Part shown: positions 21,571 to 33,309 of the stretch, piece by piece
Position numbering within the stretch: position 1 is the first letter of the stretch
Layout of the letters: every line of letters begins with the position of its first letter
NCBI GenBank assembly: GCA_028551475.1
Contig: CM052361.1
Coordinates: forward strand, 1,929,501-1,993,500
DNA: 64,000 bases
Origin: Casuarina equisetifolia
Taxonomy: Eukaryota; Streptophyta; Magnoliopsida; Fagales; Casuarinaceae
Reading direction: 5' to 3'
Program-made: the position numbers and the translations under genes
Notes under the pieces: generated by a model
Databases searched by the model: none
Told to the model about the DNA's origin: nothing
The model's input: the letters and a program-made list of their open reading frames with translations, nothing else

Positions 21571-23200
21571 AATGCATAATATTCTCTACTTCATACATTG
21601 GTTTTTGAGGGCATAATTAATTTCTTAACAACAATATATACATATTATATTATAAAAATTAAAGTAAATAATTTTCTTATTATTCTTAACAAATAAACCA
21701 AGCAAAAAAATATCATATTATCATTAAAACAAGAGCAAAAACTCGTGTCTCGTGGGAGTGTCGGTTGGTCATAGATGTCCTCATTGCGAGCACTCGTATC
21801 CGAAGCAAATCTTACTTGGCAGCATTTCAAGCTCGAAGGAAATTGCTTGGAAGCTCCATCTCATTCTTTTCACGTTCTTTCACAGCTTCCTTTTCCTACG
21901 TTCCACATTGAATCGCGGGTTCCATCCTTTTTTTGGCACTTTATTTGACCCCTAAAAGTAAGCAACATAATAATAAATTGACTCTCGTATTTCACATCAG
22001 TGTTCGGCACTCGGGAAAAGGAAATCATAATTAGCAAAAGACAATTTTATCCAAATATACAAATTTACTATTCTACATCATTCCTTATAATCTTGACTGA
22101 ATAATTAACAGTTATTTATGTGCACGCAAGTAATAACCACACATAATCATACACTTACATCGTTATGTTCTCGAGTCATTATGTCAAAATATTTAAATTT
22201 ATTATTTAATTATTGATTATTTCATTTAAATACCATCCACAACGTAGGCTTCAATAAAATATAGCTTACCACAACTTCCCATAAGATTGTAACAAATTAC
22301 TATGCTATGTAGCTAATGCCCTTAACAGCCTGCCCTCTAATGATTTTACTCTAAATAGCTCACACACTGACTTATTCTAAGTAACCATTTTTTTGAGACC
22401 ACCCATTACGTAGCTCGAACCTAAACACAAGGCTGTCTCAATAAAAAACAAGAGTAGTGTCTAACCGCTTAAATTCCATCTTCTTCCTTATACGTCTAAA
22501 GAGATCTTAATTAACAAAAAATAATGTTATCCAAGCATACAAATTTACTAGTCTACATCATTCCTTATAATCTTGACTCAGTAATTAACAATTAGTTTTG
22601 TGCACGTAGATAATAATCATACAGTCACGCATGTCTCTATTTTTTTATTGTGTAATCTAATTTTCTTCTTCTTTTTCTATATGTCCCCTCTCATCTCTCA
22701 TTCTTGTCCCCACGTGATTGATAACCATATAAACATGCCTCTCTATTTTTTAATCCTCTACATACTTAGTTACGACCTCTCTTTAGATTTTTCTTTTTTC
22801 ATGTTGAATGTGTTTTATTTTGTGTAACTTTAAGTACAATAATATCCGGTAAATAAAAGTATATATACAAAACAAGAGTCTTATGTTAAAAAAATGCTTA
22901 AAAGTAGATTTTAACTAACAGAGAAATATTATGATCTTTGATCTTTTAATGCATGGTCTCATTTCATGTGTGCTACAAAAGTCTTGATGGCTATGGTAAA
23001 AAGACAAGGAAATAATGATGGAATATGTTAGGTGGGGTAAGAATATTTTACTTTTGCCCAAATAAAAAAGGAAAAGAAATTCCAATCAGGGACCAGAAAA
23101 GGAATATGAATCCCATGCCCCCACGTAAAGTTCAATTATTTTTCAGAAAAAGCCGCTTTGAAAAGGCGCCAATAAATACACCACCACAGCATTTGTACCG
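21571..23200. other. Spacer between retroelement nest and O-fucosyltransferase promoter
   Basis: AT-rich; no gene recognised. A direct repeat of about 125 bp occurs at about 22029-22160 and 22509-22630, listed separately. Confidence 0.5.
22029..22630. repeat. Pair of diverged direct repeats of about 125 bp
   Basis: Copies at about 22029-22160 and 22509-22630 share acaaatttacta-tctacatcattc, cttataatcttgactga and ttgtgcacg-agataataa with scattered differences and about 350 bp between them. No terminal inverted repeat was seen, so the type is undetermined. Confidence 0.7.
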
Positions 23201-23224
23201 CCCAAAGCACGACCTCTCGACTCC

Positions 23225-23344
23225 ACACGTGGCAGCCCACTGTCCGAGCGGGACCCCGTCCGTGACTCAAGCTGCGGACACAACGTCGTCACACGAACAC
23301 CACCTCCTCCCCCTTCCCAAAAAGGTCAAGTTCTACCACGTGGT
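23225..23344 (+). promoter_or_regulatory. G-box/ABRE-type sites upstream of the O-fucosyltransferase gene
   Basis: ACACGTGGC at 23225-23233 is a textbook ABRE/G-box core. ACCACGTGGT at 23335-23344 is a perfect ten-base palindrome around CACGTG. Both lie 430-550 bases upstream of the start codon, next to a CT-rich stretch (about 23389-23402) likely to be 5' UTR. Such sites bind bZIP and bHLH factors; control by light or abscisic acid is only inference. Confidence 0.55.
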
Positions 23345-23772
23345 CTTCCCTCTAGATTGAGTTCAGAGCAGCGATCTTCTCTTTACTTTCACTCTCTCTC
23401 TCTCGCATCGAGTGCTCTCTCTGGTGCCGTTCGCAGTCGGTTCCTGTGGTTTTCCTTGGACCGTTGCTGCGATTCGGTGTTTCTGCATTGGCTCCAGCTC
23501 GTTTCGAGAGAAAGTTTTTTGGTTGGCGGAAAAGGTGCTTGTGTGTTAACTGTAAAATGCGTCGGTTTGATTTGCTCGGTTGAAAACTGTTTACCTTGGA
23601 GAATGTAATAAAGAAATGAGATACTGAGGATGGCTTGGGTTTTAGTGGATGGAGCCATAAGGATTGAACCGGAGGGGAAGAGGATGCGAGTTTTTTGGTT
23701 TAAGCTGCTGAATCTCCGATCTTAGCTCTTCGGAGTGATTTTTCTCTGGTTAGAACCCTAGGCTTGGCTTCA

Positions 23773-26700
23773 ATGCACGGATACAGCCGGCTCGGCTCCG
23801 GGCGGTCGCATGCGAACGCGTCGTCGCCGCCGTCCTCGCCGCGGTTCCGGCACGGGCGGGTCAAGACCGGTGTTGGTCGGGCATCGAAGCAGAGCTTGTT
23901 TGAGAGAGTGGTGGTCGCGCTAGTAGCGGTGGTTTTTCGGAGGAAAGGCGTGCTCTTGTTCGCGCCTTTCTTGTACTTTTCGGGGATGCTCTTGTACATG
24001 GGGTCATTGGGCTTCGATGTCGTGACTTTGAAGAAAACTGTGGGTGTTGCGGTGCACAAGCGGGCGCCTCCTGGCTCGGTTTATAGGAGTCCCCAAGTAT
24101 TCGAGGAGCTCTGGCCTTTCATGGAGCGTGAGAGCGATGGAAGCAACAACGCGGTACTGTTTAACTCTCTGATATTTTCTTCTTTGGCTCTGTTTGTTCC
24201 AAATTTCTGCGAAGTTTATGACGTTACTGGTTCTTCTTGACGGATGTTTCTCTTTTCTAAGGTCAGAGGAACTAATCTCTTTTTCTTTATTGTTTATATT
24301 GTATAACAGTTTGCTTGTTGTGTAAAAAGAGAAAGCACTCTAAGCTATTAAGGTTTTGCATCCCACTCATTGTGGGTTTTGGGGTTAACTCATAAGCGTC
24401 CTTGTTTCCTTGCATTAGGGTAGTTTTCATGATCTTAATCCCTGAAATTGTCATCCGTTTGTGATTTGCGTGGTGCATATGGAACGAGGACAACTGAAGA
24501 ATTTCTATGCTAGTCAAGGAACGATGGTTTTGTACACGAAATATGGATCTCTATGTTAACAACTCTGGAAAGCAGTGTGTACACATTGTGAAGCGGCTAT
24601 AAGATAGGTCCGCATCAGACTTGAAGGATATTAGGTAACTTCAGACATTATTTATTGATATCTTTTCTGCCTAGGAGTGTGCCCCGATATAAGCATATAT
24701 TGCTTCTGGGGACAACAAAATCATCAAATGATGACTGTTTTTGAAACCGTGGTGCACTTAATTAGGAACGAAGACTTTGCTGGGTTGCATTGTTGTCTTT
24801 GATCAAATTTACAAGACCTGTTTCAGTGGTTAGAGGTTTGATGTGTTAAATCCTGGAATAAGCGGAGATAACTTTTTTGATGTTTATGGAATAAAAGTGC
24901 ACATAATAAGTTCTGGCAATGGTAAAGAGATCATACAAAGTGCACAAGCGCATTCTTTGTGATTGATGGGAAGATTTTCCCAATGCCCCCATCCCCAAGC
25001 CAGTCACTAAAGCAGTGTCATGTCCGTAGCCTTTGGGCGGGTTCAAATTCATGGCTTGCATAAGTTAACTCCTTAGGAAAAAGGAAACGAGAAAGTTCAA
25101 AAAGGTTGCTAACTGAGCCAAGCAAGAAAGTTGAAATATTTCTGGTCTGGAAGTTGAGGTAGAACTACCATTGAAAAAGTTAGGCAAGTTTATATGGCTT
25201 TTTTAGGATTGACTATTGTTGTTCAAGAATATCGTGTCTGGAATGGACTAATGATTATTTTTTGGGTCAACTGAAGAACTTTATACAGATAACATGGAGG
25301 CAATAAATAAGATGTTATGAAAGGCTTGTTGATTTAGGTGACACACTGCATAATTGAACATTCTTATGCGTTAGTTTGTGTGTTCTTCAAGAAATCCTCA
25401 CTTCATTTCCAACTGTTTTAAGTTGTGTCCCAGAGCATTTTTTTTAGGCAGTGAATGGTGAAAATCATTTCTGCCTCTATGTTGGTCCGAATCCTGATGA
25501 ACCCTACCAACAATGTACTTTGTCTGCTGACTTATTATAGTGGGTTTCTGTCAGAACATATATCTCCAGTGATCAGTTTTTTATTTTCTTCTGTAGTAAA
25601 TCAATTCTTTTGCATTCTGCTTTCATTTGTGATCCTGTTAGTAACATATTCTGCATCCTTTGTTACCAATCACGAAATATGAATGTCACTGGTCATGTCA
25701 TGATCCCGTTAGTAACATATTCTGCATCCTTTGTTACCAATCACGAAATATGAATGTCACTGGTCATGTCATCCTTTGAGTTTCCATAGTCTTCTTCTTC
25801 TTCTTCTTCTTCTTCTTCTTCTTCTTCTTCTTCTTCTTCTTCTTCTTCTTCTTCTTCTTCTGCTTTCTTTCCTTCCTTTTTTTCTTACTGAATGGCTTAT
25901 TCCTTTAAGTATAGCTTGCTATTTTTCTTGAATGCAGCTCCTTTCTAATCTGGAATGTAGCCATCTGAGCGAAATTACTTTTGTTACAAATACTTCAAGC
26001 TATTAATCCTAAATTTTTTTGCCACTCTTCAGCAGCCAGTCTTCAACTGTTATTTTTCATTTTCTAATTTCTTTATGCTGTTTGCACCCTGCGTATGACA
26101 ATATGATTGCAATGGAAATCATGCAGTTGATGAGAGCATGGAATTCAAGCGCGCATCAAGCTTGGAAGCCTTGTGTTGACAGGGGTATTTCAAAATCAGG
26201 TTTGTGTTTTACGTTTGAGGGTTTTAGTGAAAATTACAATTGTGCATGTCAATAATTGCTTGATATATTCCGGAGTTTAAAATCTTTAATAGTTATTTAT
26301 GAGTTACACACATATCCAACAGGTCTTGTACTCATGACTTGATCTTCCATTTAGTGGGGGTGGATGTACCATTTAAGTAAGAATTCAGTGGTTTGCTTAT
26401 TCAATTCAACTAAGCATCAGTTTTCATTTATTGGGGTCAGTTAATAAGTCCTTTCTCAAACTATTCTCTGGTGCATCTTTAACGGCCAGATCCTTTCTTA
26501 CTAAAACCTGGATCATTTTTAGTAAGAATTCAGTGGCTTGCTTATTCAATTCAACTAAGCATCAATTTTTATTTATTGGGGTCTGTTAATAAGTCCTTTC
26601 TCAAACTATTCTCTGGTGCATCTTTAATGGTCAGGTCCTATCTTACTAAAATCTGGATCATTTTGGCATTGCTGCGTATAGGTCTTTCCCCAAGCATGAG

Positions 26701-29700
26701 CAATTCATCTCAAACATTTTTCCTTCAACTCTCTGTTAATTGATCTCTGGTCTTAAGCTTAAATTGCATACAGAGTCTCCCGTCCAGCATCATGCATATG
26801 TCGCAAGACCCTAATATTTTTTGCAATGCCTTTGTCCCCTGTTTATGTGTTGTAAAATCATTTCTGTTTTGAGATTTGCAGTTATATATCTGCTTTATTT
26901 GCCCCTAGCTCAACTTAGGACTAAAATACTTATTAGAAATTCTAACATCAATTGCGAGGGTTATATTGGTTAACAACTTTAAAATATCTTGTGTATTGAT
27001 TTGATTTTTTATTTTTTATTTTATTTTTTGTGTGTGAAGGGTTGTTGAGAAGTTTTTCCAATGATAGTCACATTTGGAAAGTGTGAAATTTGGGGGTCCA
27101 CAGAAGAAATCGCTTTTGTTGTGTTTTTAGTGCTTAGTGTTTTCAAAGAAACGGATTCTAAACGTCTTATCTTGAGAAATACATGCTCGTTTTTCAGATT
27201 TGGTGCCTTTATATTTATGAAAATATAATTAAAAAACTGAACATAGAGAAGTGGCTATGCGGCTACTTCTGTCCTTTGAGGTGAGAATGTGAGTATTTCT
27301 GTCCTGTTGGGGTGACCAGACTGCCATTTCTATCTGTTAGGGTTGCTGCATTATCGCATTTATCTATTTTTTTAAATTTTTATTTTTTTTTAGTCGTATA
27401 TAGTTTGCAATATGAGAAAAAAAAATAGAAATATGTTAATTCATATTAAAAGGCGTCGGAATTTTTTTAATACATATATGGTAGTGTTCCATCTAGTAAA
27501 TATTCTCTGAAAAAAGTGTGTTTTTGTTTGAGAAGGAAAAATGTGTTGGAATTTTTAGCAAATACAGTCAATATCTCTTACCTCGTTACTAATGATACCT
27601 TTGGTACCAAATCTTTTGTATGTTTAGGCATTTTATCATGCTTGAATGCATTATGAGTTGCTTGATTGTTGTTTTATCATTTTTCTCAGAATTGCCAAAA
27701 TCAAATGGTTTCCTAATAATTGAAGCAAATGGTGGGTTGAACCAACAACGCTTATCGGTATGTCTTGCTTCTTGTAATGTTATTTTTCTTGGCTTTAATT
27801 ATGAAAAAGATTCAGACACCCTTTCTTCTTGAAAGATTGGTTAAATGTTGTGTAACTAGTATTGCCTTATAAATTAATACATGTCGGAATTGGTCGACAA
27901 ACATATTTGATTTTTCATTGGGGTCTAGGCTGCCATGAATTACTGGGACTTTTGTGTGTGCACTGCTGATACAAGTTGGGGCCTATTTATGCTTGATTTA
28001 TTGGTGGACAAAAGAATAGTTCTCTCACTTCATTAAACATGGTTATAGTGGATGACATTGAGCTAGTAAAGTGTAAATTTTTGAAAACTGGGAACAATGA
28101 GTTCTTGATGGCGACTGAATGATTTTCAAGTTCGGATCAAGCATTGATCAATCTCTCCTCTAAATCCAACACCCTCTTCCCGTTTTCTTCTCCCTATAAA
28201 GACACATGTAGACAACCTCATACAATTCTGTATGTACCGTTGATATAGGAAATCTAGCTTATGTTCTGATTTTATTTTATTCTGCTATTGTTCTCTGATT
28301 TATTGTCATTGCTCTTGTAATCTCTGATTTATCCTGTCTAGCTTGTATAACTTTCTCTCTTCAAATTCTACGGTTTTGAACTGTGGATCGTCTGTGATGC
28401 ACAGTTTTTGGTGTTAATACCAAGCAAAGAAGAATTGGAAAACCTGTCTGCTTATGTCATAGTGGGACCACTCATTATTTCATCCTCTTTTGCAAAGATA
28501 TAAAATATCATAAGTTAAATACAAAGGCATGTCTATTAACAGTCAAATTGAACAATTAACCATCAATTTGTCTCTGACATCTGTATTTTTTTAAAATCAA
28601 AATATCTTGTTTTATTATTTCAGTGAAAAAGTTAATACTGGAACTTTGAATGTCACTTAGCTTTAGAGATTGTTTAGTGATCAAGAAGGATTCATGGCAG
28701 TTACTTGAAGGAGTTGCGTTGAAGGCAAAGTGAGTTTGGCCAAGTAGCTAGTAACAGGACCATTCCCTGATTCCATGTGTCTCAACCTTCTTTAGATCAT
28801 GTAAATGACTTATATACACTTCCATTGTAACTGATACTCTTCGCTTATAAAATATCAGATGCTACGAACTTTTGTATGGTATTTGGAATATATGAAAATT
28901 TTCGTGTCTTTGGGTGTTTGGTTGACATTAGATCTATTCTGACTGAGATTTTGCTAGTAGACTTGGGAGAACTATGCAGATATATATCTTTGACGAGTCA
29001 ACTAAATGCAAATCTGGTGCATGTATTAAATGTGTCAACCATTATCCCATACTTTGTATGAAGATTTATTTGCTAACTTTTTCATCCTTTTAGTGTAGAT
29101 ATGTGATGCAGTGGCAGTGGCTGGATTATTAAATGCGTCTCTTGTCATTCCAATTTTCCATTTAAATAGTGTGTGGCGAGATTCCAGGTATTCTTTTTTA
29201 TTGATTTTTGTATTATCATTTTCACCTTCACATTTTCAATGGTTCCTTCATTATGGTTGCTATATTTTTTGGGTACAATGCTCCTCCAACTTGGTTCTTC
29301 TGTTGTGTTTGGTTTTTCCAGTCAATCATGGCCAATCTAGCTTCTTATATTGCTGCCAGATACTCCTTTAGTTCGGGACCTTTTACCAACTATCATGTGC
29401 TTCGTCTTCTAAGTTTTTGCAAATTATAGTGGAAAAAGAATTCTTTCATCTGCGCCCTTACATAGGTGTAAATCAATGCACCAGTTTCATAGGCCAACTG
29501 CTAAATTACACAGACCATATTTCACCATTCTATTTTGTCTAGAGCCATGGGTATGCCGATTTACTTCAAATTTCTTTAGGATAGCTGTTAAGGTGAAATC
29601 TGGCACTTTTTTATGGATGAGTTAGTTTCAAAGTGTATTCTTCATTCTAAAAACAATATCCTTGTTTTCTTACTTCCAGCCTTTATAGTTGAATGGATTT

Positions 29701-32700
29701 AAGATAGCATGATTTCTCTTACTTTCTGTATTACAATGGCAGCAAGTTCGGAAACATATTTGATGAAGACTTCTTCATAAGTGCACTCGAAAATCATGTT
29801 ACTGTGGTCAGAGAGCTCCCAGAAGATATACGGCTGCGGTTTGACAATAATATAAGCAGCATTGTGAATTTGAGAATAAAAGCTTGGTCGAGTCCAACTC
29901 ACTACCTTCAAAAGGTCCTTCCAAAGCTGGTTCAAATGGGGTAATAGATTTTTATTCCTTCCAAATTTTCTCAATTAGTTTTGACGAACAACTGCATTGT
30001 TTTAGCTCAGACGCTATGGACAGTTAGAAAATAGCATTCTGTTAAGTTGATCTATTGCTCTTTATATCAGTGACAGTTAGAAAAGAACATTTGCTATTGT
30101 TGTTACAGATTTTCTTACAGAGATGAGGAGTTCCAAACCCTACTTCCCTTAAATATGATGCAAAAGAACATTTGCTATTATTGTTATAGATTTTCTGACA
30201 GAGATGAGGAGATCTGAACCATACTTCTCCCTTAAATTTGTGCAAAGAAGAACCAGAAATTTTTACTGAAAATGATGACAACTTGATACTGTTGTAAAAA
30301 TGCACTGCTTTTTTCTATTTAGGAATGTTACTCATGTATTTTGATCTGTATGATATTAAGTGTGTAGCCTCACTGGGGCTATAATTTATCAAAGACAGAT
30401 GTGTCTATAGAAGCTCACCTTATGCAACATTCTTCTGTTCTGTGGAAAATTATTAACTTCGATATTTTCTTTTGTCTGGTCTATTATAGCGAATTAGACT
30501 CATGGTGGTAAAATAAAATATCGATTTAAGAATTGTGCCAAACCTTTGCAATGCATAAATTCTGTCCTGCTTGGAAAATGTGGTGTAAATACATACATGC
30601 TTACAGACATGCATACTTGCTAGCATTATGTATGTTTGTACATACATTTCCATCATGTTTTGTAAGAAAAGCAATCTCATTCACCATTTGAACCTATTTC
30701 TATCTGTCATGGCCTTGTAGCACACTGAATGTGAATGGTTGTCCTCATCCCTTTGGTGCAGGGCTGTACGAATAGCACCCTTCTCCAACAGATTGGCTCA
30801 GGCTGTTCCTTCCAATGTGCAAACGCTTAGATGCTTAGCCAATTATGAAGCGCTAAGGTTTGCAGAACCTATAAGAAAGTTATCAGAGAAGATGGTTGAT
30901 CGGATGGTTAAAAGAAGCTCCCAGAGCGCTGGTAAATACGTTTCAGTGCATCTTCGTTTTGAAGAGGTGTTATTCTTGTCCCTGCATTCTTCTATGGTAT
31001 ATGATGCTTACCTCCTTTTATAGCTATCTTCTATATTGTTTCTAAGAGACAATGTTCTTCCTTTCTCAAAGGATATGGTTGCATTTTCATGCTGTGAATA
31101 TGATGGTGGGGAGGAAGAGAAACGTGAAATGGATATTGCACGAGAAAGAAGTTGGAGAGGAAAATTCAGGAGGAGGGGTAGAGTGATAAGGCCTGGTGCA
31201 AATCGGGTGGATGGAAAATGCCCATTAACTCCATTGGAGGTATGCATTTACTTACTCTTCATTCTGTCTATTTTAATCTTTTTCATTTTCAAATAAATTT
31301 AGCATCCAAAGTTGAGAAAAAATATGCTGCCTGGGCATTTGAATCTCCAAAATATCTTAGAATTTCTACCAGTGAGAGCTCTTAGCGCACTTGAATTAGT
31401 AGCTTCTTAAAGACATTGCAGATGATAAAGGCTTCATTCAGGTCTCATCATCTATTTACTTGCAGAAAATGTATTACTTCTAAACCTGATGCTCGCTTGG
31501 CCTGGTTCAAAACCTTTAGGCTCTAGTGCTACTACTGTTGCTCATTCCAATCCCTGGATTCTACTTGTCTGCTAATCTAATTGGTTCAAGTGGTTCTTTA
31601 GGTGGGAATGATGCTCAGGGCCATGGGTTTCGACAATACCACCTCAGTATTTGTTGCTGCAGGAAAAATCTATAAAGCAGATAAGTATATGGCTCCTCTT
31701 AAACAGATGTTTCCACGCCTGGAAACGAAAGAATCTTTAGCTACTCCTGAAGAACTTGCGCCATTTAAGGTATGTCTTGGTGCCCAAACTTTTTGACTGG
31801 GAATAAATAATCATCTTGTGTTTGTAACACTGAAGTTTCTCATGTAGGGCCATTCATCTAGGTTGGCTGCTCTTGATTACACGGTGTGTCTTCACAGTGA
31901 AGTATTTGTCACAACCCAGGGTGGGAATTTTCCCCACTTCTTGATGGGTCACAGGAGATATTTATATGGAGGACATGCTAAAACAATCAAACCTGACAAG
32001 AGGAAATTAGCGTTATTATTTGATAGCCCCGATATCAGGTACAATGATGTTATAGTCTCCTTCATTTTTCTATTTACGGCCATGCAAATGTCAGTAAGTC
32101 TTATACTTTGCATCCCAGTGTTATCTCATCAACAAACTAGCAAATATTTTTTGTTTAAAACATTCAGTTATATAGATGCTAATCTGTAATTACAAGTAAT
32201 TCTGGAAAAGCAAATTTAATGATGTCTTCTGCTTTGGTTCTTGCTTGTAGCTAGGCCAAGGGGTTTGAGTGGTTGTAGCGTTCATTTATACTTATAATTT
32301 TGTCAAAGATAGCCCTATGTACTTCTATAAGTACATTTTAATACTCTTATGATAGGTTTGAATTACATTATTACTTGCACACCAGAAGATTATATTTGAA
32401 GAACTAACTGTTGTGTAAAATTATATTATCTACAATGTATTATGCCTTGGATCTACTGCTGAGGCATCCTAAGCATCTGAAACTTTCGGAATTATACTTC
32501 AATTATGTAGCAGGGGTCTAAAATGGTCTAGCTGCATTCAACTATCTGTAGCCTAGAGTTGCCAGATCTGTCAGATCAAGATACATGTCTACTTGGTTGA
32601 ATGTCATTGATTTGGAGGGCTCACAGCATACAATTATTTGTATGTTGGCTTTCGTGCACCTTAGGAAGTGGCTTGTGTGTTATTTTGATACTGCCTTCCT

Positions 32701-33306
32701 GAGATTTGGGGCTACTTGCGGAACACTTTTGGTTTCTTATCTTTTTAAATTATACGTACTCTGTAGTGACGACTTCTATTACTTCTCATATATATGCCTA
32801 TGTTCTTGCAGTATTGACATTTAACAGTATGGCATTCTATTTCCTTCCAACTTGTAATGCATGTTCTTTGATCCGAAAATGATGATTTAACTTGATGTTA
32901 TCACTCAGATAATGCCACTCAGCTTTGTAAAATCTTCCCTATATCAGGCCAAATAGAATCTTTATGTTGCCATCCTATCACTGAGGTGGGACTTATGACG
33001 AAAAGAAATTGATTTGTATGGATTATGGCTGTCTATAAACATGATATTTGGGTTACTCATTAAATTATTTGCTTTATTCTGAGTTATAGCAATAACAATC
33101 ATAGCATTTTGACAACTTCTCTAAAAAACTTCTCTAGATGGGAAGACTTCAGGCGACAGATGCAGGACATGCTTCGGCACAGTGATCATAAGGGAACCGA
33201 ATTGAAGAAGCCCGGCGGATCACTCTACACATTTCCTATGCCAGATTGTATGTGTAAGCAAGATGAAGCAAGAAATGACAATAGTAACACCAGGAGACTT
33301 GTTTGA
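23773..33306 (+). CDS. O-fucosyltransferase family protein (plant GT106 / PF10250-type), type II membrane protein
   Basis: Probable Golgi glycosyltransferase of the plant O-FucT family; donor and acceptor are not deducible. Ten exons: 23773-24153, 26127-26199, 27690-27757, 29099-29187, 29743-29940, 30762-30966, 31072-31239, 31602-31769, 31848-32038, 33138-33306; 569 residues, phase consistent. A basic N-terminus precedes a membrane anchor at residues 59-81 ([17 protein letters not shown]). Family signatures are [20 protein letters not shown] (157-172), the HLRFEEDMVAFS block and [17 protein letters not shown]. The first in-frame ATG is 23773. Intron 1 is about 2 kb and contains a 71-bp duplication and a TTC microsatellite. 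Length matches the family, so it looks intact. From memory the closest Arabidopsis relative by position would be At1g35510. Confidence 0.93.
25631..25772. repeat. Perfect-like 71-bp tandem duplication in intron 1
   Basis: gatcctgttagtaacatatt..gtcatgtcat occurs at 25631-25701 and again at 25702-25772 with a single t/c difference, so the duplication is recent. It lies in the first intron of the O-fucosyltransferase gene. Confidence 0.9.
25791..25861. repeat. (TTC)n microsatellite, about 23 units
   Basis: Uninterrupted ttc trinucleotide run of about 70 bases in intron 1 of the O-fucosyltransferase gene, right after the 71-bp duplication. A good polymorphic marker candidate. The poly-Leu ORF it creates is not a gene. 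Confidence 0.95.
26377..26668. repeat. Tandem duplication of about 145 bp in intron 2
   Basis: agtaagaattcagtggtttg..ctaaaacctggatcattttt (about 26377-26520) is followed by a second copy (about 26521-26666) with a handful of substitutions, in intron 2 of the O-fucosyltransferase gene. Confidence 0.88.
30083..30240. repeat. Imperfect tandem repeat of about 80 bp in intron 5
   Basis: aaagaacatttgctattgtt..gagatgaggag..cttcccttaaat occurs at about 30083-30160 and again at about 30162-30240, with small indels. Confidence 0.8.
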
Positions 33307-33309
33307 AGC

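Noticed and set aside
23389..24059. Minus-strand ORFs opposite the O-fucosyltransferase first exon and leader
   Set aside because: Antisense shadows of a GC-rich exon with no independent signal.
25731..25931. ORF with a long leucine run
   Set aside because: Produced by the TTC microsatellite in an intron.
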